Source: Variovorax sp. YR752 (GTDB lineage: Bacteria; Pseudomonadota; Gammaproteobacteria; Burkholderiales; Burkholderiaceae_C). From it: 44,454 nt of DNA. Positions 8,470 to 17,056 of the stretch are shown piece by piece. Where the stretch lies: contig CAMATD010000010.1 in the NCBI GenBank assembly GCA_945860785.1, positions 1-44,454 of the forward strand, read 5' to 3'. The stretch's first letter is position 1, and every line of letters begins with the position of its first letter. The notes under the pieces are model-generated. The model searched no databases. It was given only the letters and a program-made list of their open reading frames with translations, and was not told the origin of the DNA. Position numbers and translations under genes: made by a program.

Positions 8470-9151
8470 GAAGACGCGTTGCGCATTGCGCGCCAGGCGT
8501 CCAGGATCATCGTTTCGATATCGTGCACCTCGCGGCCCGTGGCGGCCGCCACGGCCTCCCTGTAGGGCGGCATGTTCGTGCACTCGAGCACGATGTTCTC
8601 TACCGAGGGCGCTGTCTCCATCAAGCGCATGGCTGCATCGACGACATTGCGCTGCGCCTCGGCGAGATCGAGCACCGTGTCGTTGTTCAGGATGCGGCGA
8701 TGAAATTCGCAGCCCGGGCGCACGCCCGTGACGGGTGTTCCTGCCGGCACCCCGGCGGCTTGCAGAATCTGCGGAGTCAGCGATTGCGCATCGAAAGTGA
8801 CGATGCCCGGGCGCGCGTGACGCCGCACCTGCAGCAGGCTCGACGTCAACACCGGCACCGGAACCGCCTTCGAAAGCACCTCCTCTGATAGGCGGCCAGG
8901 AAGCCGCAGCTGGTCGTGATCATCGACGCGCCTTGCGCCACCAGCCGCACCGCGGCGTCGACGAAGGGCTGGATCAGGCGAGGGTCCGCTTCCTCGACGA
9001 TGCGTTTGGGCGAAGCACCCTCCACGGTGAAGAAGTGCACGGGGATGCCGGCCCTTGCGTAGGTCTCTGGATTGCCGACATCGCCCGGCGGCCGCGGAAA
9101 GCGCGTGTCGAGCATCAACACGCCGAGAAAGCCGGGAGCGGCAGCATTCAT
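8466..9151 (-). pseudogene. Aspartate/glutamate racemase family protein, one apparent frameshift
   Basis: From ATG 9151 the first frame runs to GASMITTSCGFLAAYQ (to about 8887). The sequence resumes in another frame as VLSKAVPVPVLTSSLLQ and continues to the stop at 8466, giving about 228 residues. Both catalytic cysteines of the family are present, in TTSCGFL and VLECTNMPPY, so the protein would be active if intact. Family members interconvert L- and D-forms of acidic amino acids or act on hydantoins and maleate. The junction reads CAGAGGAGGTG, consistent with two extra bases or one lost. It lies 10 bp downstream of the Lrp gene on the same strand and probably forms an operon with it. Confidence 0.75.
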
Positions 9152-9161
9152 GCGAGAAGTC

Positions 9162-9623
9162 TCAGGACACCGCGGGGACGGCGCTTCGGCTGTCTATTTT
9201 CCGGCTCAGGACGATGGACGTCTGCGTCTGGTTGATGCCGTCGAGCTGACCCAGCTGATCCAGCAGGACGTCCAGCTTTTCCGGCGTGTCGCAGCGCAGG
9301 AAGACCATGTAGTCGAACTGACCGCTCACGGCCGAGAGCTCCTCGACCTCCGGAACGCGCTCAAGCGCACGGATCACTGCGGGCGCACTCTTCGCATTGA
9401 CGCTGATACCGCAGATCGCCCGAACGGCGGCATGCTCCAGCTTCTGGCCGAGGCGCACGCCGTAACCCGCAACCACGCCCTCGCGTTCGAGACGGGCAAT
9501 GCGCGCGACGACGGTGGTGCGCGCGATCTTGAGCTTGCGCCCCAGATTGGCGGCGGGCTCCCTGGCGTTGGCCTGGAGCAGGCTCAGCAGGTGGCGGTCG
9601 AGATCGTCGAGTCTTGCATTCAT
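9162..9623 (-). CDS. Lrp/AsnC family transcriptional regulator
   Basis: The intact 153-residue protein has an N-terminal helix-turn-helix (LDDLDRHLLSLLQANAREPA, then LGRKLKIARTTVVARIARLE) and a C-terminal RAM/ACT-like sensing domain (VSGQFDYMVFLRCDTPEKLD). Lrp-type regulators sense amino acids and control their transport or breakdown. The gene is followed after 10 bp by the racemase and faces a large amino acid uptake and oxidation locus, so an amino acid effector is likely. The effector identity is not evident. Confidence 0.92.
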   Translation of the reverse strand: MNARLDDLDRHLLSLLQANAREPAANLGRKLKIARTTVVARIARLEREGVVAGYGVRLGQKLEHAAVRAICGISVNAKSAPAVIRALERVPEVEELSAVSGQFDYMVFLRCDTPEKLDVLLDQLGQLDGINQTQTSIVLSRKIDSRSAVPAVS

Positions 9624-9887
9624 CGCACTGCCTCCTGAAGTTTTTGGGATCTGAACGGCATGCTACGGCAGCGCACGCGGCGAGTCGCCCATCTTGCCGC
9701 GCCGACGGCCGGCCCGGCTTCGGATCAGAATGCAGGATTCGGGCCGCAGCCCTTGAATATCGCGCCGATCCCGCAGCATGAATAGCAATATGTTGGAACA
9801 ACTTCATGTGAAAATGGAATCAAGTCACCCATTCGGCGCACACACCGACCAACCAGAGCCTGCCGTCGTTGTTGCCGCTCTCTCATC
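9624..9887. promoter_or_regulatory. Divergent promoter region between Lrp and LysR genes
   Basis: This 264-bp gap should hold both promoters. An inverted repeat GTTG-GAA-CAAC lies at 9792-9802, within ATGTTGGAACAACTTCAT, about 86 bp before the LysR start. It could be a LysR or Lrp site, although LysR boxes usually follow T-N11-A. No other structure stands out. Confidence 0.35.
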
Positions 9888-10832
9888 ATGTTCAGAAGAG
9901 AATTTCTTCCATCCGTCGGGCAGCTGATGGCGTTCGAAAGCACGGCGCGGCACGCCAGCGTCTCGCGCGCCGCGCAGGAACTGAGCCTGACCCAGAGCGC
10001 GATTTCGCGGCTCGTCAAGCAGCTCGAAGACTAGGTCGGCACGGCGTTGTTCCACCGGGTGAAGCAGCGCGTGGTGCTGACGGATGCAGGGCGTGTCTAT
10101 GCCGCCGAATTGCGGGTGGGCATGGAGGCGTTGTCGTCGGCAACGCAGCGGGTCATGATGCTGGGCGGCATGGGCGAGGTGCTGAACCTGGCCGTGCTCC
10201 CCACCTTCGGGACGCAGTGGCTGATCCCGCGCATGAAGCGCTTCGCGGCATTGCACCCCGATGTCACCGTGAACTTCTCGGCGCGGACGGAGCCTTTCGA
10301 TTTCGAGCGCGAGCCTTTCAATGCGGCGATCCATTTCGGTGACCCGTTCTGGCCGGGCGCGACCTGCGAGTACCTCATGGAAGAGAGCGTCGTGCCGGTG
10401 TGCAGCCCCGAGTTCCGGCGGCGCCATCGACTCAGCCAGAAAGAAGACCTCGCCCATCTGACGCTGCTGCAGCAGACCTCGAGGCCCACGCAATGGGCGG
10501 AGTGGTTCGAGCAGGTGAACGTGCCCGCGGCAAGAGCCATGTCAGGCCCGCGCTTCGAGCAGTTCTCCATGATCGCGCAGGCGGCCGCCAACGGCATGGG
10601 CGTCGCGCTGGTGCCGCGGTTTCTCGTGGAAGACGATCTCGCTTCGGAGCGCCTGGTCGTGTTGTTCCGCGACGCGCTGGTCACGGACAAGGCCTACTAC
10701 GTCGTCACGCCGGATTCGGGTGCCGAGAATCGGTTGGTCCTGGCATTCCGCGCATGGCTTGTTGCCGAAGCGGCAACAAGTCTGAAGGTGGCCAGGAAGT
10801 CACGCGGCCCAGCTGCGACCGTCGTGAAGTGA
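9888..10832 (+). pseudogene. LysR family transcriptional regulator interrupted by an in-frame TAG
   Basis: From ATG 9888 the frame encodes a LysR helix-turn-helix (ARHASVSRAAQELSLTQSAI then SRLVKQLED) and meets TAG at 10032-10034. It then continues in the same frame without another stop to 10832 (VGTALFHRVKQRVVLTDAGR and a complete effector domain). The expected codon at the break is CAG, so a single C-to-T change explains it. The total of 314 residues is normal for a GcvA-like LysR protein. Translation could restart only after the DNA-binding domain, so as written the regulator is inactive. Its likely target is the adjacent amino acid transport and catabolic cluster. Confidence 0.8.
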
Positions 10833-11168
10833 CACCTCGATCGGCGCATCCTGCACCGCATCGACGCAATGCAGGTTGACGTTGACCTGTTCGGGTGCCG
10901 ATCGCGGATGGCAATGCGTATGGATGCCGCACTGTCTGCAAAAGAAATGGCGTGCGCGCATCGTGCCGAACTGGTAGGTCGACAGCTGCTCGGTCCCCGC
11001 GAGCAGGCGGAAGTTCTGCGCCGACACGCGGTGGTGCAGTGCCGCCTTGCGGACGCAGTAGCTGCAGTTGCAGCTCATGCCCTTCAACGACGCGAGCAGG
11101 AACTCGAAGCGCACTGCGCCGCAATGGCACTGCCCCTGCTGCCAAGCGCAGGCCTGCTCGCTGGCCAC
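10800..11168 (-). CDS. GFA/CENP-V domain protein (glutathione-dependent formaldehyde-activating enzyme-like)
   Basis: The 122-residue protein carries the zinc-binding pattern of the family: C14-x-C16 (QCHCGAVRFE), C33-x-C35-x2-C38 (CNCSYC) and C77-x2-C80 (FFCRQCG). Many members are annotated as formaldehyde-activating but few have been tested, so the function is only a family assignment. It starts at GTG 11168, whose first base is the last base of the ABC ATPase stop codon, so it is the last gene of that operon. The tail overlaps the convergent LysR gene by 33 bp. A scavenging role for reactive aldehydes from amino acid oxidation is possible but speculative. Confidence 0.85.
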   Translation of the reverse strand: MASEQACAWQQGQCHCGAVRFEFLLASLKGMSCNCSYCVRKAALHHRVSAQNFRLLAGTEQLSTYQFGTMRARHFFCRQCGIHTHCHPRSAPEQVNVNLHCVDAVQDAPIEVSLHDGRSWAA

Positions 11169-11965
11169 TACGCGATGGTCGCTGCGGGTTCGGGCGTGCC
11201 TGCCGAGGCCTTGAAGCGGCCGAGAAAAGCGCGTGTCGACTCCTGCTGCGGGTGGTCGATCACGATGCTCGGCGGGCCGGCTTCCGCCACGACGCCATCG
11301 CGCATGAAGATCACCTGGTCCGCCACCTCGCGTGCGAAGCCGATTTCGTGGGTGACGAGGATCATGGTCATGCCTTCCTTCGCCAGGCCCTTGATCACGG
11401 TCAGCACTTCGCCGACGAGCTCGGGGTCCAGCGCCGACGTGGCTTCGTCGAAGAGCATGACGTTCGGCTTCATCGCGAGCGCGCGCGCAATCGCCACGCG
11501 CTGCTTCTGTCCGCCCGAGAGCTTGTCGGGGTAATAGTCGGCGCGTTCGAGCAGCCCCACCTTCTGCAGCAGCGCCCGGGCCGCGGCGGCCGCTTCCGCC
11601 TTCGGGGTCTTGAGCACGGTGCGCGGTCCTTCCATGACGTTCTGCAACGCGGTCATGTGGGGGAACAGGTTGAAGTGCTGGAACACCATGCCCGTGGACG
11701 CACGAAACTTCGCGAGCTTGCGTGTGCTCGGCAGCGCCGTTTCCTTGCCGCTGAACTGGATCGTCTGGTCGCCCACGGCGATGCGTCCGCCGTCGGGAAT
11801 CGTCAGCAGGTTGATGCAGCGAAGCAGCGTGGATTTGCCGGAGCCCGAAGGCCCGATCATGGCGACCACCTGGCCGCGCTCGATCTTCAGCGAGATGTCC
11901 TTGAGAACGACGTGGGCGCCGAAAGACTTTCGGAGCCCGGTAATTTCGATCACGGCTTGGGTCAT
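11168..11965 (-). CDS. Polar amino acid ABC transporter, ATP-binding protein
   Basis: The 265-residue protein has a Walker A (GPSGSGKST), Q-loop ([12 protein letters not shown]), signature [15 protein letters not shown], Walker B ([14 protein letters not shown]) and switch histidine (ILVTHEI). These are the standard set of GlnQ/HisP-type ATPases that power amino acid import. It lies one base downstream of the permease gene and overlaps the GFA gene by one base. With the permease and binding protein it makes a complete importer. Substrate is not evident; neighbours suggest an amino acid later oxidised by the DadA-like enzyme. Confidence 0.93.
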   Translation of the reverse strand: MTQAVIEITGLRKSFGAHVVLKDISLKIERGQVVAMIGPSGSGKSTLLRCINLLTIPDGGRIAVGDQTIQFSGKETALPSTRKLAKFRASTGMVFQHFNLFPHMTALQNVMEGPRTVLKTPKAEAAAAARALLQKVGLLERADYYPDKLSGGQKQRVAIARALAMKPNVMLFDEATSALDPELVGEVLTVIKGLAKEGMTMILVTHEIGFAREVADQVIFMRDGVVAEAGPPSIVIDHPQQESTRAFLGRFKASAGTPEPAATIA

Positions 11966-11966
11966 G

Positions 11967-12770
11967 TCAGGCTTCTTTCACCACGCCGTATTCCATGCGC
12001 TTCGCCCAGATCGTGACGGGCAGGAGCACGGCGAAGTAGGCAATCGCAATGAAGGTGTAGAGCTCGAGGGGGCGGTAGGTGTCGTGCGCGATGACTTGGC
12101 CCTGGTACAGCAGGTCCGGCACGGCCAGCACCGAGAGCAGCGAGAGCAGCGAGGTGTTCTTCAACTGCATGATGGACTGGTTCATCAGCGGCGGCACCAT
12201 CTTCTTGAACGCCTGCGGAAGCACGACGCGGCGCAGCAGCTGCAGGCGCGTCATGCCCAGCGCCTTGCCCGCTTCCGTCTGTCCCGAATCGATGGAGATG
12301 ATCCCGCCGCGAACGATCTCGGAATAGAACGCGCCGCCATACAGCGTCAGGCACAGGGTGGCGGCGGCTGTGGCCGAGAGTTCGAGGCCGGTGAGCACGG
12401 GCAGCGCATAGTAGAACCACACGAGCTGCACCAGAACCGGCGTGCACCGGAACACCTCGATGTAGGCCCGCAGCGGCGCGGTGATGTACGGGTTGGTCGA
12501 GAGGCGGCCCAGCCCCGTGAGCAGGCCCACCAGCAGTCCGAGGACCACGCAGATGACTGTGAAGAGCAACGTGTAGAGCAACCCGCTGATGAGCAGCGAC
12601 CGGTACTTCCACAGCACGGTGAAATCCCACTCGTAGCCGGCAGACGCGGCGCTTCCCCCCGCGAAATGCTTGACCAGGGCCCAGACGCCGACGAGCGCGA
12701 GGACCACCATCAGGGCAATGCCCAGACGGGATCGCGACTTGGGCGACCCCTGCGATTCAGCGTATTCCAT
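11967..12770 (-). CDS. Amino acid ABC transporter permease (His/Glu/Gln/Arg/opine type)
   Basis: The 267-residue integral membrane protein has an N-terminal anchor ([18 protein letters not shown]), several further helices and the EAA loop [20 protein letters not shown] that contacts the ATPase. The sequence [20 protein letters not shown] is typical of HAAT-family permeases. A single permease gene implies a homodimer. It is 12 bp downstream of the binding-protein gene and 1 bp upstream of the ATPase gene, so the three are co-transcribed. Confidence 0.93.
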   Translation of the reverse strand: MEYAESQGSPKSRSRLGIALMVVLALVGVWALVKHFAGGSAASAGYEWDFTVLWKYRSLLISGLLYTLLFTVICVVLGLLVGLLTGLGRLSTNPYITAPLRAYIEVFRCTPVLVQLVWFYYALPVLTGLELSATAAATLCLTLYGGAFYSEIVRGGIISIDSGQTEAGKALGMTRLQLLRRVVLPQAFKKMVPPLMNQSIMQLKNTSLLSLLSVLAVPDLLYQGQVIAHDTYRPLELYTFIAIAYFAVLLPVTIWAKRMEYGVVKEA

Positions 12771-12782
12771 GGGAGGCTCGCT

Positions 12783-13625
12783 TCAGAACTTGATTTCGGG
12801 CGGGAATGCGCTGGCGGGAACGCCGGCGAGTTTTTCCATGTTTTTCAGGATCACGCTGCGGACTTCGCCCTTGGCGCGGACTTCGTTCAGCCACGCGTTG
12901 ACCGCCGTCTGCATCGCAGGATCGGCCTCCTTGCGCAGGCCGATGCTCACGGGTGCGGTGTATGCGGTGTAGATCGGCGTGGGGATCTGCATCACGCTGA
13001 TGCTGGCGCGCTTGGCCAGGAGCGGCTGCGCCAGCAGGATCACCAGGATCTGGCAGTCGGCGCGGCCCGATTGCAGGGCGAGCGTCGCGGAGCCCGAGTT
13101 CTCCAGGCGCTGCACCTCGGCCTTCGGAAGAATGCGCGTGGCCAGCTGGTCATGGCTCGAGCCCACGTCGACCACGATCTTGTTTTCCGGCGCGTTCAAC
13201 TGTTCCCAGGTCTTGGTCGGGAACCCCTTCTTGCACACGGCGGTGTAGGTGTTGTCGAACAGGGTGTCGGAGAAGTTCACGACCTCCTTGCGCGCCGGCG
13301 TCGGCGCCATGCCGAACATCGCGTCGATCTTGTTCGATTGCAGATCGAGCACCGCGTTGCCCCAGGTCGTTTCGACGTACTCGACCTTGGCCCCGAGTTT
13401 CCTAGCCAGACTTTCGGAAAAGTCGGGGCCGAAGCCTTCCCACTTGCTGGAGACCAGGTCCTTGTTGAAGTAGGGGATGGCGCCGGCAATGGCGCCGACC
13501 CGCAGGACCTTGGTCCGTTGAACGCGGGCCATCGAACTTTCCGGTTCTTGAGCCGCGCCGAGGGTCAGAGTGAATGCGCTCGTCAGTGCGATGAACGTGC
13601 GAATGAAAGTTCGTTTTGTAGGCAC
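12783..13625 (-). CDS. Amino acid ABC transporter, periplasmic substrate-binding protein
   Basis: I place the start at GTG 13625 because GGAG (13631-13634 on the complement) is five bases upstream and it yields a clean signal peptide (MPTKRTFIRTFIALTSAFTL, then TLGAAQ). The 280-residue product is a solute-binding protein family 3 member: LRVGAIAGAIPYFNKD, GFGPDFSESLARKLGAKVEY, DAMFGMAPTPAR and VVNFSDTLFDNTY match the fold of polar amino acid binders. It is the first gene of the importer operon. The upstream 276 bp likely contain the promoter, with an inverted repeat at 13663-13679. Confidence 0.9.
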   Translation of the reverse strand: MPTKRTFIRTFIALTSAFTLTLGAAQEPESSMARVQRTKVLRVGAIAGAIPYFNKDLVSSKWEGFGPDFSESLARKLGAKVEYVETTWGNAVLDLQSNKIDAMFGMAPTPARKEVVNFSDTLFDNTYTAVCKKGFPTKTWEQLNAPENKIVVDVGSSHDQLATRILPKAEVQRLENSGSATLALQSGRADCQILVILLAQPLLAKRASISVMQIPTPIYTAYTAPVSIGLRKEADPAMQTAVNAWLNEVRAKGEVRSVILKNMEKLAGVPASAFPPEIKF

Positions 13626-13662
13626 GGTGTCTCCAAGCAAAAAGCTCGCCATCTAATAAATT

Positions 13663-13679
13663 GGAAAGAAGTGCTTTCC
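13663..13679. promoter_or_regulatory. Inverted repeat upstream of the binding-protein gene
   Basis: GGAAAG AAGTG CTTTCC is a perfect 6-bp inverted repeat with a 5-bp spacer, centred about 46 bp upstream of the GTG start of the transporter operon. The position suits an operator for the Lrp or LysR regulator nearby; this is inference. The rest of the 276-bp gap (13626-13901) shows no open gene that I trust. Confidence 0.4.
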
Positions 13680-13901
13680 ATCCGGTGACTGAAGTCTAGG
13701 AGCCGTGATTGTCACAAGCAACGCGACAGTTCGTCAGGACGACGGGAAGTTCTCGTCATACCGTCGTATCCAACAAGCGAAACGCCATCTGAATTCCGTG
13801 CAGGCGCAACTTGCTCAGGCGCTCGTAAGGATGGGTTGTTACCGAAACATCATGAGTATCCAGATCGGTGCGCTTGCCCATCGAGAAAAACCGGAGGCGC
13901 T

Positions 13902-15158
13902 TCAGCCGATGAACCTGGAGGGGCGGAACGGCGCGGGATCGAACGCGCAAGCTTCCCCGGCCATCATCGATGCAAGGAGTGCGGCCGAACCGGGACCGGT
14001 GTTGAAGCCGATGTGTTGATGCCCGAATGCGAGCCAGAGGCCTGCATGGCCAGGGCATTCGCCGATGATGGGGCGGCTGTCCGGCAGCGTGGGCCGGCTT
14101 CCGAGCCAGGCTTCTTTTTCAAGGCGCTCTTCCAGTGGAAACGCTTCGCGCGCAGCCTGTTCGGCCAAGTCGAGCTGGGCGAGGTTCCTGGGCGCTTCGC
14201 GATCGGTCAATTGCACGCCGGTGGACAGGCGCAGGCCCTGTTCCATCGGCGACAGCACGTAGCCGCCGCCGGTGTCGTAGACCGGCCGTCCGAGCGAGGC
14301 GCCGCCGGCCGCCCGGTAGTGCATGTGGTAGCCGCGCTCGAAGGCCATCGGCACCGAGAGGCCCAGCGACTTCTTCGCGAACTCCTTGGTCCATGGCCCG
14401 AGCGCGAGCACGACACGCGAGGCCTCGTGGACCGCGCCGGCGTCTTCGCTCACTTGCCAGGCGTCGCCTGTGTCAGAACGGCGAAGTCCGCTGATCGAGG
14501 CCTGCCGGATCTGGCCTCCGCGAGAAGTGAAAAGCCTTGCGTACGCTTCGACCACCTGGCCCGGGCTGTCCACGGACAAGGTGTTCTGAATCCAGAGCGC
14601 GTGAGGGAACAGCGGCTTCAGATGCGGCTCGCGTTCCGCCAGCTCTCGCGCATCGAGCGCCTGCGTCGCGATGCCGAACTTCTTGAAGGTGTCGCGCGCG
14701 AGCTGGCTGCCGAGAAAGCCTTCCTCGCTGCGGTAGAGAAAGAGCCACCCGGTCGTGCGCAAGCGATGCGCCGCGCCCGCTTCGGTGAGCAGCCGTCGAT
14801 GCTCCTGCGTCGAGAGGCGGATCAGCGCATCGAGCGCCGCGGTCGTTTCATGAAAGACGGCCGCGCGCGTGTTCGACAGAAACTTCAGCGCCCACGGCAG
14901 GTTCTTCGCCAGGAAACGCGGGTTGTAGCGAAAGCTCGCGGACCTGTTCTTCAGCAGCTTGGGGAGCGTGGCCCACAACCCGGGATGGTTGAACGGCATC
15001 AGCGAGCTGCGGGCAATCACGCCGGCGTTGCCGTAGGAGGTTTCGCGGCCCGGCGCAACCCTGTCGAAGATCGTCACATCGAAGCCCCGCCGCTGGAGTT
15101 CGAGGGCACACGACACGCCGACGATTCCGGCACCCAGCACAGCAACAGTGTTCTTCAT
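13902..15158 (-). CDS. FAD-dependent D-amino acid dehydrogenase-like oxidoreductase (DAO/DadA family)
   Basis: The N-terminus has the FAD-binding Rossmann motif GAGIVG within VAVLGAGIVGVSCALELQRR. The C-terminal LWLAFGHQHIGFNTGPGSA is the usual second FAD contact of DAO-family enzymes. The length of 418 residues from ATG 15158 fits D-amino acid dehydrogenase small subunit (DadA), which oxidises D-amino acids to 2-oxo acids with electrons passed to the respiratory chain; a GTG at 15179 would add seven residues. It lies between the ThDP enzyme and the importer genes on the same strand. The nearby racemase could supply D-substrates. The exact substrate is not determined. Confidence 0.85.
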   Translation of the reverse strand: MKNTVAVLGAGIVGVSCALELQRRGFDVTIFDRVAPGRETSYGNAGVIARSSLMPFNHPGLWATLPKLLKNRSASFRYNPRFLAKNLPWALKFLSNTRAAVFHETTAALDALIRLSTQEHRRLLTEAGAAHRLRTTGWLFLYRSEEGFLGSQLARDTFKKFGIATQALDARELAEREPHLKPLFPHALWIQNTLSVDSPGQVVEAYARLFTSRGGQIRQASISGLRRSDTGDAWQVSEDAGAVHEASRVVLALGPWTKEFAKKSLGLSVPMAFERGYHMHYRAAGGASLGRPVYDTGGGYVLSPMEQGLRLSTGVQLTDREAPRNLAQLDLAEQAAREAFPLEERLEKEAWLGSRPTLPDSRPIIGECPGHAGLWLAFGHQHIGFNTGPGSAALLASMMAGEACAFDPAPFRPSRFIG

Positions 15159-15221
15159 CTGGCCAATCAGTTCCTTCACCGAAGAGTTGATTGTGAACGG
15201 TTGGCCTCGCGATTCAGAGAT

Positions 15222-16973
15222 TCAGAGGTAGGCCACGTCTTCAGGCGCGAGCGCCAAGGGATCGCGGTTCTTCCTGGCCAGCCACGAGTAGACCGGTGGC
15301 ACGCGGTCTGCCAGCGATTCGACGTGAATGTCCATGAGGCAGGGGCCGTCGTGGTCGAACGCTTCGTCCAGCGCCTTGATCAGTTCATCGGGCGTGGTGA
15401 CCGTCCAGGCCTTGATGTCGAAGGCCTCGGCGATGGCCTGGCCGCACGGCGGCAGGAAGTCCACGCCGAAGCATTCGTCGTGACCCTTGAGCCGATGCAG
15501 CCCCTTGATCCAGCCGATGCAGCCGTTGTTGAAGAGCATCAGCAGCGCCGGCACCTTCTTGCGAACCAGCGTCTCGAGTTCGCCGACGGTCATGTTGAAA
15601 GAGCCGTCGCCGAACATGCCGATCGGCCGGCGCGTCTTGTCGGCATACCAGGCGCCGACCACCGCGGGAATCGCGGAGCCCAGGCCGCCGAAGGCGCGCG
15701 GAATCACGAAGCGCGTGCGGCGATCGCCGATGCGAAGGAAGCGCGTCATGTACGGCGTGGGCGTGCCGGCGTCCGAAAGAATGTGCACGGCCTTGCCGTA
15801 CTTCTCGAACCGGTTGCTGAACTCGCGCACCACGCGCTCGGGCCGCAGCGGCACGTCGTCGAGCGAGAGCACGCTCTCGGCGTGGTCCCAGAAGTTCGCG
15901 CGGTAGGCGTTGAGGTGGTCGACCCAGGGCGTGTACTTCGAAGCATCGAAATCGACCGGCGCTTCCTGCAGGATCTGCTTCAGGATCAGTTGCGCATCCG
16001 CGGCGATCGAGAGCAGGTTCTCGTAGTTGTTCGCAAGGTGCTCGGGGTCGATGTCGATCTGGACCACGCGCTTGTTGAGCGTCGACTTGGGGAAGGTCCA
16101 CCCGACCGTGACGACAGAGCCCATGCGCGAACCGACGAAGATCACCAGGTCCGATTCCTCGAGGGCGCGATTGGCATGCGGATGAAAGCCGTTGTCGCCG
16201 ATGACGCCGATGGCCAGCGGATAATCGTCGGGGAGCGCACCCTGGCCGGTGATCGTGTTGACCACGGGCACGTTGAGCTTCGCGGCCACCTCGGTGAGCG
16301 CGCTGCCGGCGCAGGAGCGGTTCACGCCGCCGCCGGCGACGAACAGCGGCTTCGATGCGTTCCCGAGCAGTGCAAAGAGCTCGCTCACCTTGCCCGGCGC
16401 GGGCGCCATGGGGTAGGCCGGGAAGGTCTTGCATTCAGGCTCGGCATGCAGAAAGATCGTGTCGGGGTCGATCTCTGCCAGCAGCATGTCTTCGGGAATC
16501 TGCAGGTGCACGGCGCCGGGCGTTCCGGAGCAGGCCACGCGAAACGCACGGCGAATGATCTCGGGCAGCTTCTCGGGCGACTTGATCTGCACCGACATCT
16601 TCGTGACGGGCTCGAAGAGCCTGGCGCAGTCGAGCTCGGTGATCATGCCGCGGCCCTCGCCGGGCAACGGGAGGTCGATGGTCAGCAGGATGACCGGCAC
16701 CGACGACGCGTTCGATTCCGCCAGCGGCGGCAGCGAGTACATCGCACCGGCGCCGGAGGGGCATTCGAAGATGCCGGGCCTGTCGGTCAGCCGCGCATAG
16801 GCGTCGGCCATGTAGCCGGCCGAGCGCTCGTCGCGGGCCATGACGTGCTCGATGTCGCCCTGGCGGCGTTGAAGCGCCTCGTAGAAGGGCACATTGGTGT
16901 CGCCGGGAACACCGAAAAGCACGTCGACGCCGTAGTTGATCAACATCTGCACGAGCACGTCTGCACCACGCAT
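15222..16973 (-). CDS. Thiamine diphosphate-dependent enzyme (acetolactate synthase-like large subunit)
   Basis: The intact 583-residue protein has the three-domain layout of ThDP decarboxylases and synthases. It has an N-terminal Pyr domain with the activating glutamate in RDERSAGYMADAYAR, a central domain (IGVIGDNGFHPHANRALEES), and a C-terminal ThDP-Mg motif beginning GDGSFNMTVGELETL and ending FNNG. It is distinct from IlvB at 37315, which has a normal small subunit. No partner small subunit is nearby, so acetolactate synthesis is unlikely. A 2-oxo acid decarboxylase, or a lyase acting on products of the adjacent oxidoreductases, is more plausible. ATG 16973 has GGAG seven bases upstream. 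Confidence 0.85.
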   Translation of the reverse strand: MRGADVLVQMLINYGVDVLFGVPGDTNVPFYEALQRRQGDIEHVMARDERSAGYMADAYARLTDRPGIFECPSGAGAMYSLPPLAESNASSVPVILLTIDLPLPGEGRGMITELDCARLFEPVTKMSVQIKSPEKLPEIIRRAFRVACSGTPGAVHLQIPEDMLLAEIDPDTIFLHAEPECKTFPAYPMAPAPGKVSELFALLGNASKPLFVAGGGVNRSCAGSALTEVAAKLNVPVVNTITGQGALPDDYPLAIGVIGDNGFHPHANRALEESDLVIFVGSRMGSVVTVGWTFPKSTLNKRVVQIDIDPEHLANNYENLLSIAADAQLILKQILQEAPVDFDASKYTPWVDHLNAYRANFWDHAESVLSLDDVPLRPERVVREFSNRFEKYGKAVHILSDAGTPTPYMTRFLRIGDRRTRFVIPRAFGGLGSAIPAVVGAWYADKTRRPIGMFGDGSFNMTVGELETLVRKKVPALLMLFNNGCIGWIKGLHRLKGHDECFGVDFLPPCGQAIAEAFDIKAWTVTTPDELIKALDEAFDHDGPCLMDIHVESLADRVPPVYSWLARKNRDPLALAPEDVAYL

Positions 16974-17056
16974 GGCAAAACTCCAGTCTGGGATTGAAAT
17001 GAAAAGGGATGCTCCCGAGAGAGGGCGCTCCCCCGAGGGCCGACTGCGCGAAGCGC

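Noticed and set aside
9888..10832. TAG in LysR read as pyrrolysine or recoded
   Set aside because: No pyrrolysine genes or tRNA seen, and LysR proteins do not use recoding; a CAG-to-TAG change is simpler.
13836..16997. Very long open frame (over 1000 codons) on the + strand
   Set aside because: It lies antisense to the DadA-like and ThDP genes, is rich in Arg, His and Ala as expected for a GC-rich shadow frame, and has no recognisable domain.
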